Shown here piece by piece: positions 43,534-53,118 of a DNA stretch of 64,000 nucleotides. The notes beneath the pieces were generated by a model. The model was given only the letters and a program-made list of their open reading frames with translations, had not been told where the DNA came from and made no database searches. The stretch comes from Lysobacter concretionis Ko07 = DSM 16239 (lineage in GTDB: Bacteria; Pseudomonadota; Gammaproteobacteria; Xanthomonadales; Xanthomonadaceae): positions 62,001 to 126,000 of the forward strand of contig NZ_AVPS01000006.1 of assembly GCF_000768345.1 (NCBI RefSeq), read 5' to 3'. Position numbers and translations under genes: made by a program. Within the stretch, counting starts at the first letter, position 1. Each line of letters begins with the position of its first letter.

Positions 43534-44754
43534 ATGAGTTTCCGCATCTCGCTCAGTGGCATGAACGCGGCCACGTCCGACCTCAACGTCACGTCCAACA
43601 ACATCGCCAACGCCAACACCACCGGCTTCAAGCAGTCGCGCGCGGAATTCGCCGACGTGTTCCCGGTCTCCGCCTACGGCCTGTCGCGCAACGCGATCGG
43701 CGCGGGCGTCAAGCTGGCCCAGGTCGCGCAGCAGTTCGACCAGGGCAACGTCGAGTTCAGCGGCAAGGCGCTGGACCTGGCCATCAGCGGCCAGGGCTTC
43801 TTCACCATGTCCAACAACGGCGCCACCGTGTACTCGCGCGCCGGCAATTTCGGTGCCGACGCCGACGGATTCGTGGTCAATCCCGCCGGCCACCGCCTGC
43901 AGGTGTTCCCGCCCAGCGCCAGTGGCATCGGCTTCGATACCGGCCGGCTCGGCGATCTGCAACTGGCGGTCGGGGACGCCCCGCCGCGGGCCACCGGCAA
44001 GGTCGACATCGGCACCAACCTGTCGGCCGAGGCCAAGCCGCCGGCCATCACGCCGTTCGACGGCAACGACCCGGAGACCTACACCCACACCACCTCGCTG
44101 ACCGTGTACGACTCGCTGGGTGCGGCGCACACGCAATCGATGCATTTCGTGAAGACCGCCAACGCCAACGAGTGGGAGATCCATACCTCCATCGACGGCA
44201 CCGCCACCGGCGCACCGACCACGCTGCAGTACTCCGATACCGGTGCGCTGCTGTCGCCCAGCCCGGGCCGGTTCCCGATGCCGCCCCACGACCCCGGCAA
44301 CGGCGCAGCGCCGATGGCGATCACCCTCGACCTGGGCAACTCCACCCAGTACGGAAACAAGTTCGGCGTCTCCGCGCTGGTGCAGGACGGCCATGCCACC
44401 GGCCGCCTGACCGGCATCGAGGTGTCGGCCGAAGGCGTCGTCAACGCGCGCTACACCAACGGCGTGTCGACCCCGCTGGGCCAGGTCGCACTGACCAACT
44501 TCGCCAACCCGCAGGGTCTGCAGTCGCTGGGCGACAACGCCTGGGCGGAGACCGCGGAGTCCGGTGATGCGCGCGTGGGCACCGCCGGCTCGTCGGCGTT
44601 CGGCATGGTCCAGGGCGGCGCGCTGGAAGCGTCCAACGTCGACCTGACCGAGCAGCTGGTCAACATGATCACCGCGCAGCGCAACTTCCAGGCCAACGCG
44701 CAGATGATCTCCACCCAGGACCAGATCACCCAGACCGTGATCAACATCCGCTGA
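43534..44754 (+). CDS. flgE: Flagellar hook protein FlgE
   Basis: A 406-residue hook protein. MSFRISLSGMNAATSDLNVT, SNNIANANTTGFKQSRAEF and the C-terminal DLTEQLVNMITAQRNFQANA and QMISTQDQITQTVINIR are typical. The central region (about 85-330) is the surface-exposed hook domain. GGAG precedes the ATG. Confidence 0.97.
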   Translation: MSFRISLSGMNAATSDLNVTSNNIANANTTGFKQSRAEFADVFPVSAYGLSRNAIGAGVKLAQVAQQFDQGNVEFSGKALDLAISGQGFFTMSNNGATVYSRAGNFGADADGFVVNPAGHRLQVFPPSASGIGFDTGRLGDLQLAVGDAPPRATGKVDIGTNLSAEAKPPAITPFDGNDPETYTHTTSLTVYDSLGAAHTQSMHFVKTANANEWEIHTSIDGTATGAPTTLQYSDTGALLSPSPGRFPMPPHDPGNGAAPMAITLDLGNSTQYGNKFGVSALVQDGHATGRLTGIEVSAEGVVNARYTNGVSTPLGQVALTNFANPQGLQSLGDNAWAETAESGDARVGTAGSSAFGMVQGGALEASNVDLTEQLVNMITAQRNFQANAQMISTQDQITQTVINIR

Positions 44755-44780
44755 TGATCCGCCCCGGTTCCGCAGCGACA

Positions 44781-44962
44781 ACGCAACAACGAACGTCCCT
44801 GGGTTCCCGCCTGCGCGGGAACGACGGTACCGGGGCGTCATCCCCGCGCGCCCTCTTGACGTCATCCCCGCGCAGGCGGGGATCCATGGACGTCGGCGGG
44901 GGCAACGGCGCGGCGACGCAGCAACGAACGTTCACAGATTTCCGCCCGTGCAGGAACGACGG
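44781..44962. repeat. Repeat-filled flgE-flgF spacer
   Basis: A 47-base unit occurs twice in the same direction (44781-44827 and 44916-44962), beginning ACGCAACAACGAACG and ending GGAACGACGG. Between them are palindromes of the GTCATCCCCGCG family: GTTCCCGC/GCGGGAAC at 44803-44822, and GTCATCCCCGCGCAGGCGGG from 44861. The whole 232-base spacer is made of such elements, whereas the other flg spacers are under 70 bases except before flgH and flgJ. Confidence 0.85.
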
Positions 44963-44986
44963 AGCAGGCCCAGACGGAGCAAGTCC

Positions 44987-45736
44987 ATGATCGACAAGGC
45001 CATGTACGTGGCGATGACCGGGGCCAGCGCCACTTTGCGGGCGCAGGGCGCGGTCTCCCACAATCTCGCCAACGCCAACACCGTCGGCTTTCAGGCCACC
45101 CTGGCCGGTACCGTCGCCCGTCCGGTGGACGGCGACGGCCACGGCTCGCGCGTCGCGGCGGCCTACCGCACGCTCGGCGTCAGCGACACCGCCGGCGCAA
45201 TCAACGCCACCGGCAACGTGCTGGACGTGGCGATGGACCAGGACCGCTGGCTGGCCGTGCAGACGCCCGGCGGCGAAGTGGCCTACACCCGTGCCGGCGA
45301 CCTGAAGCTGAGCCAGAACGGTCTGCTGACCACCGCCTCCGGCCTGTCCGTGCTCGACCAGAACGGCGCGCCCATCGCGATCCCGCCGCACGAATCGCTG
45401 CTGATCGGCAACGACGGCACGATCTCGGTGGTGCCGCTGGGCCAGCCCGCCAACACCATGGCCGAGGTCGGCCGCCTGCAGATCGCGGCCGCCCGCACGC
45501 TCGACCTGGAGCGTGGCGAGGACGGCCTGATGCGCCTGCCACCCGGCGCCGAGCCGCTGCCGCCCGCCGCCGGCGTGGTGCTGACCTCCGGCGCGCTGGA
45601 GCAGAGCAACGTCGACAGCACCTCGATGCTGGTGTCGATGATCCAGCTGTCGCGCCAGTTCGAGATGCAGGTACGGGTCTTGCAGAGCGGTGACGACAAC
45701 GCCAAGGCCAGCAACTCGCTGCTGTCCGCGCGCTGA
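44987..45736 (+). CDS. flgF: Flagellar basal-body rod protein FlgF
   Basis: A 249-residue proximal rod protein. MIDKAMYVAMTGASATLRAQ and SHNLANANTVGFQATL are the N-terminal family motifs. SMIQLSRQFEMQVRVLQSGD and ASNSLLSAR form the C-terminus. The ATG at 44987 fits homologues; upstream in-frame sequence is repeat-derived. Confidence 0.95.
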   Translation: MIDKAMYVAMTGASATLRAQGAVSHNLANANTVGFQATLAGTVARPVDGDGHGSRVAAAYRTLGVSDTAGAINATGNVLDVAMDQDRWLAVQTPGGEVAYTRAGDLKLSQNGLLTTASGLSVLDQNGAPIAIPPHESLLIGNDGTISVVPLGQPANTMAEVGRLQIAAARTLDLERGEDGLMRLPPGAEPLPPAAGVVLTSGALEQSNVDSTSMLVSMIQLSRQFEMQVRVLQSGDDNAKASNSLLSAR

Positions 45737-45800
45737 TTTCTCCATCCACCTGCTCGGCTGACCCCGCCGCACCACCCCTGATTCCCCGGAGGATTTCCCC

Positions 45801-46586
45801 ATGACCCAGGCACTCTGGATCGCCAAGACCGGCCTAGACGCGCAGCAGACGCGCATGGCGGTGATCTCCAACAACCTCGCCAACACCAACACCACCGGCT
45901 TCAAGCGCGACCGCGCCAGCTTCGAGGACCTGCTGTACCAGACCGTCCGCCAGGCCGGCGGCGCTTCCTCCGAGCAGACCCAGTTGCCGACCGGCCTGTC
46001 CACCGGCACCGGCGTGCGCGTGGCGGCGACCGACAAGCAGCACACCCAGGGCAACCTGTCGCAGACCGGCAACGCGCTGGACGTGGCGATCAACGGCCGC
46101 GGCTTCTTCGAGGTCCTGATGCCCGACGGCAGCCCGGCCTACACCCGCGACGGCAGTTTCCAGGTCAACTCGCAGGGCGAGCTGGTCACCAACGCCGGCT
46201 ACCCGGTGCAGCCGGGCCTGCAGCTTCCCGAAGGCGCGCAGAGCGTGACCATCGCCGGCGACGGCACCATCACCGTGCAGATCGCCGGCCAGGCCGAAGG
46301 CGTGCAGATCGGCGCGCTGGTGGTGTCGGACTTCATCAACCCCGCCGGCCTGCAGGCCAAGGGCGGCAACCTGTACGTGGAAACCGGCGCCAGCGGCCCG
46401 GCCCAGCAGGGCGCGCCCGGCGAGAACGGCGCCGGCCTGCTGGTGCAGGGCGCGCTGGAAGGCAGCAACGTCAACGTGGTCGAGGAACTGGTGTCGATGA
46501 TCGAGACCCAGCGCGCCTACGAGACCAATGCCAAGGCGATCTCCACCACCGACCAGATGCTCGGTTTCCTCAACCAGAACCTGTGA
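45801..46586 (+). CDS. flgG: Flagellar distal rod protein FlgG
   Basis: A 261-residue distal rod protein, the usual length. [38 protein letters not shown] and the C-terminal [20 protein letters not shown] and [13 protein letters not shown] are strongly conserved. GGAGG lies before the ATG. Confidence 0.98.
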   Translation: MTQALWIAKTGLDAQQTRMAVISNNLANTNTTGFKRDRASFEDLLYQTVRQAGGASSEQTQLPTGLSTGTGVRVAATDKQHTQGNLSQTGNALDVAINGRGFFEVLMPDGSPAYTRDGSFQVNSQGELVTNAGYPVQPGLQLPEGAQSVTIAGDGTITVQIAGQAEGVQIGALVVSDFINPAGLQAKGGNLYVETGASGPAQQGAPGENGAGLLVQGALEGSNVNVVEELVSMIETQRAYETNAKAISTTDQMLGFLNQNL

Positions 46587-46627
46587 CGGGGCGATCATGA
46601 AATTGCTTGATGAGGTCGTGCGAAAAG

Positions 46628-46711
46628 CAACGTCCATGGGCTCCCGCCTTCGCGGGAGTGACGGCAGTAGTAGCCCGTCATCCCCGCGCGGGCGGGGATC
46701 CATGGACGTTG
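46628..46711. repeat. 84-bp palindromic element at the flgH 5' end
   Basis: CAACGTCCATGG and CCATGGACGTTG are 12-base perfect ends. Inside are GCTCCCGCCTTCGCGGGAGT and GTCATCCCCGCGCGGGCGGG, the same family as in the flgE-flgF spacer and at 61053. At 84 bases it equals 28 codons and leaves the frame into flgH open. Confidence 0.88.
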
Positions 46712-46725
46712 CTTCAAGCACCTCG

Positions 46726-47475
46726 ATGCCCCGGCACCTGCTGCTTCCCGTCGCCGTCGCCCTGCTGACCCTCGCCGGCTGCGCCAGCGTGGTCGGCGAC
46801 GTGCGCCCGTTCGCGCCGGTCGCACCGATGGCCGGCATGGACATTCCGATGGCCTCCAGCCCCGCCATGCCCGGCGCCCACCCGACCGCCATGGCCAGCC
46901 AGGCCCGGCATTCCAGCGGCTCGATCTACGCCAACAGCGGCGGCGGAAATACCACCGGCCTGCGGCTGTTCCAGGACAACAAGGCGCGCGAGGTCGGCGA
47001 CCTGCTGACCATCGTGCTGGTGGAGCGCACCTCGTCCACCTCCCGCGCCAAGACTGCGGTCTCCAAGAACTCGGGTCTCAGCCTGGGCGCGCCTGTCATC
47101 GCCGGGGTGCCGGTGACCCACAACGGCCAGTCGATCCTGCAGGCCGAAATCGAGGCCGGCCGCGACTTCAACGGCTCCGGCGATTCCACCCAGAGCAACC
47201 GCCTCGACGGCGAGGTCACCGTCAGCGTGGTCAAGGCGCTCGGCAACGGCAACCTGCTGGTCAGCGGGCAGAAGCAGGTGCGGCTGAACCAGGGCGACGA
47301 GCTGGTGCAGGTTCAAGGAATCGTGCGGACGGCCGATATCGGCCCTGACAACCGCATCACGTCCGACCGCGTCGGCAACGCGCAGATCGTCTATGGCGGT
47401 CGCGGCACGCTGGCGCGTTCCAATGCCATGGGCTGGCTGGGCCGGTTCTTCAACTCCGCCGCCTTCCCGTACTGA
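46726..47475 (+). CDS. flgH: Flagellar L-ring lipoprotein FlgH
   Basis: FlgH forms the outer-membrane L ring. From the ATG at 46726 the 249-residue protein has a lipoprotein signal ([19 protein letters not shown], lipidated C19). [24 protein letters not shown], the C-terminal [20 protein letters not shown] and [14 protein letters not shown] are family hallmarks. No clear ribosome binding site precedes this ATG. An in-frame ATG at 46597, right behind a G-rich sequence after flgG, would add 43 residues, 28 of them encoded by the palindromic element. Which start is used is unresolved. Confidence 0.93.
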   Translation: MPRHLLLPVAVALLTLAGCASVVGDVRPFAPVAPMAGMDIPMASSPAMPGAHPTAMASQARHSSGSIYANSGGGNTTGLRLFQDNKAREVGDLLTIVLVERTSSTSRAKTAVSKNSGLSLGAPVIAGVPVTHNGQSILQAEIEAGRDFNGSGDSTQSNRLDGEVTVSVVKALGNGNLLVSGQKQVRLNQGDELVQVQGIVRTADIGPDNRITSDRVGNAQIVYGGRGTLARSNAMGWLGRFFNSAAFPY

Positions 47476-47485
47476 GGAGCACGAC

Positions 47486-48595
47486 ATGCGTGCGTCAATC
47501 TCCCTCCGCTCCATCGCCGCCATTGCCCTGCTCGCGCTGTTCGCGGCCGGCCCGGCCAGTGCGGAACGCATCAAGGACCTGGCCCAGGTCGCCGGCGTGC
47601 GCGGCAACGCGCTCGTCGGCTACGGCCTGGTGGTCGGGCTGGACGGCAGCGGCGACCGCACCAGCCAGACCCAGTTCACCGTGCAGAGCCTGAAAACCAT
47701 GCTCGACCAGCTCGGCGTGACCCTGCCGCCGGGCGTGAACCCGCAGCTCAAGAATGTCGCCGCGGTGGCGATCCATGCCGAGTTGCCGCCGTACGCCAAA
47801 CCGGGGCAAACCATCGACGTCACCGTGTCCTCGATCGGCAACGCCGGCTCGCTGCGCGGCGGCAGCCTGCTGATGGCGCCGCTCAAGGGCGCCGATGGCC
47901 AGGTCTACGCGATCGCCCAGGGCAGCCTGATGGTCAGCGGGTTCGGGGCGTCCGGCCGTGACGGCTCGCGGATCTCGGTCAACGCGCCCAACGGCGGCCG
48001 GATCCCCAACGGCGCGACGGTCGAGCGCGCGGTGCCCGGCAATGCCTCGACGTCCGACACCATCACCCTCAACCTGCACGAGTTCGACTTCACCACCGCC
48101 TCGCGCATCGTGACCGCGGTCAACGGTGCGTTCGGCCCCGGCATCGCGCGGGCCGTGGACGGGGTGACCATCGAGATCGCCGCGCCCGGCAACGACCGCA
48201 TCGGCTTCCTGGCCCAGCTGGAGGCGCTGGACATCAGCCCGGGCGCTTCCGCCGCCAAGGTCATCGTCAACTCCCGCACCGGCACCGTGGTCATGGGCGG
48301 CCACGTCAGCGTGCTGCCGGCGGCGGTGTCACACGGCTCGCTGACGGTGTCGATCATGGAGAGCGCGCAGATCAGCCAGCCCGGCGCGTTCGGTGGCGGC
48401 ACCACCGCCGTGGTGCCGCAGTCCTCCATCGAGGTCAGCGAGCAAGGCAACCGCATGTTCCTGCTGGAAGGCAGCTCGCTGCAGGCCATCGTCAACGCGG
48501 TGAACGCGGTCGGCGCAGCCCCCGGCGACATCGTCGCGATCCTGGAAGCCCTCAAGCGCGTCGGCGCGCTGCGCGCCGAGCTCGAGGTGATCTGA
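47486..48595 (+). CDS. flgI: Flagellar P-ring protein FlgI
   Basis: A 369-residue periplasmic P-ring protein with signal peptide ([20 protein letters not shown] then [10 protein letters not shown]). [40 protein letters not shown] and the C-terminal [20 protein letters not shown] are typical. GAGGAG precedes the ATG ten bases after flgH. FlgA, encoded upstream on the other strand, is its chaperone. Confidence 0.97.
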   Translation: MRASISLRSIAAIALLALFAAGPASAERIKDLAQVAGVRGNALVGYGLVVGLDGSGDRTSQTQFTVQSLKTMLDQLGVTLPPGVNPQLKNVAAVAIHAELPPYAKPGQTIDVTVSSIGNAGSLRGGSLLMAPLKGADGQVYAIAQGSLMVSGFGASGRDGSRISVNAPNGGRIPNGATVERAVPGNASTSDTITLNLHEFDFTTASRIVTAVNGAFGPGIARAVDGVTIEIAAPGNDRIGFLAQLEALDISPGASAAKVIVNSRTGTVVMGGHVSVLPAAVSHGSLTVSIMESAQISQPGAFGGGTTAVVPQSSIEVSEQGNRMFLLEGSSLQAIVNAVNAVGAAPGDIVAILEALKRVGALRAELEVI

Positions 48596-48659
48596 TGATT
48601 GCCGTCGTTGTGCACCGTTGTCCCACGGGGACTACCCACCGCAACGATTCCCTGCGCGG

Positions 48660-48682
48660 TCGCGACTCACGTCGCTCCTACA
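48660..48682 (-). repeat. Single REP element between flgI and flgJ
   Basis: TCGCGACTCACGTCGCTCCT (then ACA) is the inverted form of the GTAGGAGCGACGTGAGTCGC arm found at 40788 and 54348. It sits right before the possible sigma-54 site of flgJ. Confidence 0.8.
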
Positions 48683-48685
48683 CCG

Positions 48686-48700
48686 AGGCACGGGGCTTGC
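48686..48700 (+). promoter_or_regulatory. Possible sigma-54 promoter upstream of flgJ
   Basis: AGGCACGGGGCTTGC matches TGGCACG-N4-TTGC except at the first base and keeps GG-N10-GC. A start 12 bases downstream would fall at the flgJ ATG (48713), so the transcript would be leaderless or serve flgK-flgL. Confidence 0.5.
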
Positions 48701-48712
48701 ACTGACTCCGCC

Positions 48713-49864
48713 ATGCGCCTGCCTTCCGCCACCGCGATTCCCCTCCAGCCCGCCGATGCCTCGCGCGAACGGTTGCAGACGGCTGCGCGCGAGCTGGAGT
48801 CGCAGTTCGCCCAGATGATGCTGAAGTCGATGCGCAGCGCCAGCCTCGGCGACCCGATGCTGGGCGACAACACCATGTACCGCGACATGTACGACCAGCA
48901 GCTCGCCAAGGAAATGACCAAGGGCCGCGGCCTCGGTCTGGCGCCGATGATCGAGCGGCAACTGTCGCGCAGCCTGCCGGCCGCCACGACAGAGGCCGGA
49001 TCGATGGCGCTGGGCAAGACGGTCCATGGCGGCCCGATGGCGCTGGGTACGGTGACCGGCAGCGGCCCGCTGGCCCTAGTGCAGAACCTGCCGCTGGCGA
49101 TGCCGCTGTCGTCCTCGCCCGGCGGCGCTGGACACGCAGGACTGGCTGTGGATGGCTTGCAGCATTCCGGCTTATCTGGTTCCGGGCTGATGCTCGCGCC
49201 CAGCCGCGCCGGCGTGTCGATGCCCGCCGTGGCACCGCTGCCGCCACCGCCCGCGCCCCGCACTGAGGATCCCGACGCCAACCCGAGTGCCAACCCGAGC
49301 AACAAGCTCGATTGCAGCAGCCCGGAAGCCTTCGTGCGCTCGATCTGGCCGCAGGCGAAGCAGACCGCGCGCGAGCTGGGCGTGTCGGCCAAGGCGCTGG
49401 TCGCCCAGGCCGCGTTGGAAACCGGCTGGGGCCGGCGGCTGGTCGGCGGCGACACATCGCACAACCTGTTCGGCATCAAGTCGTCGGCCAATTGGCGCGG
49501 CGCGAAAGTCGAGTCGGCGACCCACGAGTTCGTCGACGGCAAGCGCCAGAACCAGCGCGCGCAGTTCCGCGCCTACGACTCGGTGCAGCAGAGCTTCGCC
49601 GACTACGCCCGGCTGATGCGCAACGAGCGCTACTCCGGCGCGATCGCCGCCGGCGACGACGCCAGCCGCTTCGCCTCGGCACTGCAGAAGGCCGGCTACG
49701 CCACCGACCCGTCCTACGCGGCCAAGATCTCGGCGATCGCCAACGGCCCGACCCTCCAGCGCGCATTGAACGCACTGGCCGACACCGGCGATCGCCCGAT
49801 CGACGCGCCAAACACTCGCCCTGACCGCGCCTACGCCGCGCTCGACTCCAACCCCCGAGGCTGA
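48713..49864 (+). CDS. flgJ: Flagellar rod-capping muramidase FlgJ
   Basis: A 383-residue two-domain FlgJ. The rod-binding domain (about 10-90) has SQFAQMMLKSMRSASLGDPM and MYRDMYDQQLAKEMTKGRGL. A long Gly/Ser/Pro/Met-rich linker (about 95-205) ends PLPPPPAPRTEDPDANPSAN. The C-terminal beta-N-acetylglucosaminidase domain has LVAQAALETGWGRRLVGG, with the catalytic Glu, and HNLFGIKSSANWRG. It opens peptidoglycan for the rod. The linker is longer than in E. coli. Confidence 0.95.
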   Translation: MRLPSATAIPLQPADASRERLQTAARELESQFAQMMLKSMRSASLGDPMLGDNTMYRDMYDQQLAKEMTKGRGLGLAPMIERQLSRSLPAATTEAGSMALGKTVHGGPMALGTVTGSGPLALVQNLPLAMPLSSSPGGAGHAGLAVDGLQHSGLSGSGLMLAPSRAGVSMPAVAPLPPPPAPRTEDPDANPSANPSNKLDCSSPEAFVRSIWPQAKQTARELGVSAKALVAQAALETGWGRRLVGGDTSHNLFGIKSSANWRGAKVESATHEFVDGKRQNQRAQFRAYDSVQQSFADYARLMRNERYSGAIAAGDDASRFASALQKAGYATDPSYAAKISAIANGPTLQRALNALADTGDRPIDAPNTRPDRAYAALDSNPRG

Positions 49865-49866
49865 TC

Positions 49867-51750
49867 ATGAGCGGACTGCTATCCACCGGAAGCTCGGCCC
49901 TGCTCGCCTTCCAGCGCGCACTGAACACCGTCGGCCACAACGTCGCCAATGCGTCCACGCCCGGCTACAGCCGCCAGCGGGTCGACTTTGCCGCGCGCCC
50001 CGGACAGAGCACCACCGCCGGCTACATCGGCGCCGGCGTGGACGTCGCCGGCCTGCAGCGGCTGGCCGACGGACTGGTGTTCGGCCGCCAGATCGACAGC
50101 AGCGCGGAGATCGGCCGGCTCGGCCAGTTGTCCGCGATGGCGACCCGGCTGGACAAGCTGGTGTCCGACCCGGCCAGCGGCCTGGCCGCACCATGGTCGG
50201 CGTTCTTCACCGCAGCCGAAGGTGTCAGCGCGGAACCGACCTCGCCCTCCGCCCGCAACGCCCTGCTCGCCGCCGGCCAGCAGTTGGCCACGCGCTGGAG
50301 CAACCTGGACGGCCAGATGGCCAGCCAGGAAACCGAGGTCAACCAGCGCATCAAGGCCCAGGTCGCGACCGCCAACCAGCTCGCCAGCGAGATCGCCCTG
50401 CTCAACCGCGACATCGCGGCCTCCCGCACCAACGCCACGCCCGACCTGATCGACCAGCGCGCGCTGCGCATCGACCAGCTCGCCAACCTGGTCGGCGCGC
50501 ACACGGTCGCCCAGGACGACGGCTCGCTCAACGTGTTCACCACCGGCGGCCAGCCGCTGGTGCTTGGCACCCGCACGATGTCGCTGGGCACCGTCGCCGA
50601 CCCCTACAACGCCGACCGCCTGCAGCTCTCGCTGGAAACCACCGGCGGCGGCTCGGTGCCGCTGTCGGCGTCCACCGTGTCCGGCGAAGTCGGCGGCCTG
50701 CTGGAGTTCCGCAGCCGCGTGCTCGATCCCGCCCGCGCCGAGCTGGGCCGCCTGGCCACCGCATTCGCCGAGGCGTTCAACGCCACCCAGCGCGCCGGCG
50801 TGGACTACAACGGCGCGCCCGGCGCGGACTTCTTCTCCCTGCCGTCGCCGCGGATTGACCGCCACACCGGCAACACCGGCACCGCCACGTTCGATGCCAG
50901 CATCGGCGACATCGGCGCGCTGAAGGGCAACGACCTGGTACTGCGTTTCGACGGCGGCACCTGGGCCGCGACCCGTGCCGACACCGGCGAGGCGGTCCCG
51001 GTCACCGGCAGCGGCACCGCCGCCGACCCGCTCAGGATCGACGGCGTGGAACTGGTGATGGGCGGCACGCCGGCCAACGGCGACCGCTTCTCGTTGCGTC
51101 CCACCTCGGGTGCCGCCGGCGGGCTGAAGGTCGCGCTGACCGATCCCGCCCGCATCGCGGCCGCCGCGCCGCTGGAAACCAGCGCCGACAGCAGCAACGT
51201 CGGCAACGCCAAGGCCGGTGCCAGCAAGATCACCGATGCCGCCGCGTTCGCGGGCTTCGCCGGCGCGTCGATCGAATTCATCGACGCCGGCCAGTACACC
51301 ATCGACGGCGCCGGCCCGTTCGCCTACACCCCCGGCACGCCGATCACCGGCAACGGCTGGTCGCTCAAGCTCGACGGCATCCCGGCCGCGGGCGACCAGT
51401 TCAGCCTGTCGCGCACCCCGCCGCGCTCGTCCGACAACGCCAACGCACTGAACCTGGCCGCGACCGACAAGCAGGACCTGCTCACCGGCGGCACCCTGAG
51501 CCTCACCAACGGCCTGTCGCAACTGACCGGCAAGACCGGCGGCGAAGCCCGCCACGCCGCGTTGAACCTGGAAGCGCAGGTCGCGATCCACGGCCAGGTC
51601 ATTGCCGAGCGCGAGTCGGTGTCCGGCGTCAACCTGGACGAGGAAGCCACCGACCTGCTGCGTTACCAGCAGGCCTACCAGGCCGCCGCCCAGGTCATCG
51701 CCACCGCCGACAGCCTGTTCCAGTCGCTGCTCAATGCCGTCCGCCGCTGA
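49867..51750 (+). CDS. flgK: Hook-filament junction protein FlgK
   Basis: A 627-residue hook-associated protein 1. MSGLLSTGSSALLAFQRALN, TVGHNVANASTPGYSRQR and the C-terminal GVNLDEEATDLLRYQQAYQA and AAQVIATADSLFQSLLNAVR are hallmarks. It starts two bases after flgJ. The central domain is repeat-rich (two similar segments ending in GDRFSL and GDQFSL), as in other HAP1 proteins. Confidence 0.96.
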   Translation: MSGLLSTGSSALLAFQRALNTVGHNVANASTPGYSRQRVDFAARPGQSTTAGYIGAGVDVAGLQRLADGLVFGRQIDSSAEIGRLGQLSAMATRLDKLVSDPASGLAAPWSAFFTAAEGVSAEPTSPSARNALLAAGQQLATRWSNLDGQMASQETEVNQRIKAQVATANQLASEIALLNRDIAASRTNATPDLIDQRALRIDQLANLVGAHTVAQDDGSLNVFTTGGQPLVLGTRTMSLGTVADPYNADRLQLSLETTGGGSVPLSASTVSGEVGGLLEFRSRVLDPARAELGRLATAFAEAFNATQRAGVDYNGAPGADFFSLPSPRIDRHTGNTGTATFDASIGDIGALKGNDLVLRFDGGTWAATRADTGEAVPVTGSGTAADPLRIDGVELVMGGTPANGDRFSLRPTSGAAGGLKVALTDPARIAAAAPLETSADSSNVGNAKAGASKITDAAAFAGFAGASIEFIDAGQYTIDGAGPFAYTPGTPITGNGWSLKLDGIPAAGDQFSLSRTPPRSSDNANALNLAATDKQDLLTGGTLSLTNGLSQLTGKTGGEARHAALNLEAQVAIHGQVIAERESVSGVNLDEEATDLLRYQQAYQAAAQVIATADSLFQSLLNAVRR

Positions 51751-51791
51751 TCGGCCGACAGCACACCGACACGCATCACGAGGTCGACCGC

Positions 51792-52988
51792 ATGAGAATC
51801 TCCACCGCCGGCATGTACGCCCAGGGCCTGCAGAGCATGTTGCAGCGCCAGTCCGAGATGGTCCGCACGCACGAGCAGATGACCACCGGCCGGCTGTACT
51901 CGCACGCCGGCCAGAACCCCGCCGCCGCGTCCACCGCGCAGGGACTGGACCACGCCCTGGCCGCGCTGGACAGCTACAAGACCAGCGCCGGCCACCTGGA
52001 CCGCCGCCTCAACCTGCAGGAGCACGCGCTCACCAGCGCGAACGACCGTGTCGGCCGCGCCCGCGACCTGATCGTGCAGGCCAATACGCCGACGCTCTCG
52101 GCCGATGACCGCAAGACCATCGCGACCGAACTGCGCCACCTGCGCGCGGAGCTGATCTCGATCGCCAACAGCAACGACGGCTCCGGCCGCGCCCTGTTCG
52201 CGGGCACCCGCGACGGCGTGGTGCCGTTCGCCGACAACGCCGGCACCGTCGTCTATGCCGGCAACGACGGCCAGAACAACGTCGTCGTCGCCCCCGGCCT
52301 GAATCTCGCTGACGCCGACCCCGGCAGCGCCTTGTTCATGCGCATGCCGACCGGCGACGGGATGGTCCGCGGCAGCGCCGGCACGGCCAACACCGGCAGC
52401 GGCATCCTGCAATCGGCCAGTGTCACCAATCACGGCGCATGGAACGGCAGCGGCATCACGGTGGAATTCACCGCCTCCGACAGCTACCGCGTGCTCGACG
52501 GCAGCGGTAACCAAGTCGCCACCGGGAGCTGGGCAAACGGCCAGACCATCAGCGCCGGCGGAGTACAGCTGAAGCTCGATGGCAGCCCAGAACCGGGCGA
52601 CAGTTTCAGCGTGCAACGCGCGCCCGAGGCCGACATTTTCGCCACCCTGAAATCCCTTGCCGATGCACTTGAAGCGCCCGGCGGCTCTCCCGCCGACGCA
52701 GCCCGCCGCACCAACGCACTCAATGCCGGACTGGGCGACCTGACCAGCGCGCAAGAGCACCTGATCGGCGCACGCGCCAGCACCGGCAACCGCCTGTCCG
52801 CGCTGGATGCTGCCGCGGAAAGTCGTATCGCCACCAGCCTCTCGCTGGAGACCACGCTGTCGGGTTTACGCGACGTCAACTACGCCGAAGCCGCGAGCCA
52901 ATTCACCATGCAGCTCACCGCGCTGGAAGCCGCGCAGCAGGTGACCCTGCGTATCCAGGGTCTCTCGCTGTTCAACAAAATCGGCTGA
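51792..52988 (+). CDS. flgL: Hook-filament junction protein FlgL
   Basis: A 398-residue hook-associated protein 3. MRISTAGMYAQGLQSMLQRQ and EQMTTGRLYSHAGQNPAA are the N-terminal pattern. LRDVNYAEAASQFTMQLTAL and EAAQQVTLRIQGLSLFNKIG are the flagellin-like C-terminus. It follows flgK by 41 bases and lies directly upstream of the fliC promoter. Confidence 0.96.
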   Translation: MRISTAGMYAQGLQSMLQRQSEMVRTHEQMTTGRLYSHAGQNPAAASTAQGLDHALAALDSYKTSAGHLDRRLNLQEHALTSANDRVGRARDLIVQANTPTLSADDRKTIATELRHLRAELISIANSNDGSGRALFAGTRDGVVPFADNAGTVVYAGNDGQNNVVVAPGLNLADADPGSALFMRMPTGDGMVRGSAGTANTGSGILQSASVTNHGAWNGSGITVEFTASDSYRVLDGSGNQVATGSWANGQTISAGGVQLKLDGSPEPGDSFSVQRAPEADIFATLKSLADALEAPGGSPADAARRTNALNAGLGDLTSAQEHLIGARASTGNRLSALDAAAESRIATSLSLETTLSGLRDVNYAEAASQFTMQLTALEAAQQVTLRIQGLSLFNKIG

Positions 52989-53003
52989 ACTGCAAGTTTT
53001 TTC

Positions 53004-53030
53004 CTAAAGCTTCTCCGGCGCTTGCCGTTA
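53004..53030 (+). promoter_or_regulatory. Sigma-28 promoter of fliC
   Basis: TAAAGCTT-N11-GCCGTTAC agrees with the FliA consensus at the correct spacing, 89 bases before the fliC ATG. The leader contains AGGAGA before the start. Confidence 0.92.
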
Positions 53031-53118
53031 CCTTTCTCAGCAGCGGACAACACCCAAACGGGACGCCCCTGCGAGCTAACCGGCGCACCGCCGGCATCCC
53101 TTTCAGGAGACCAAAACA

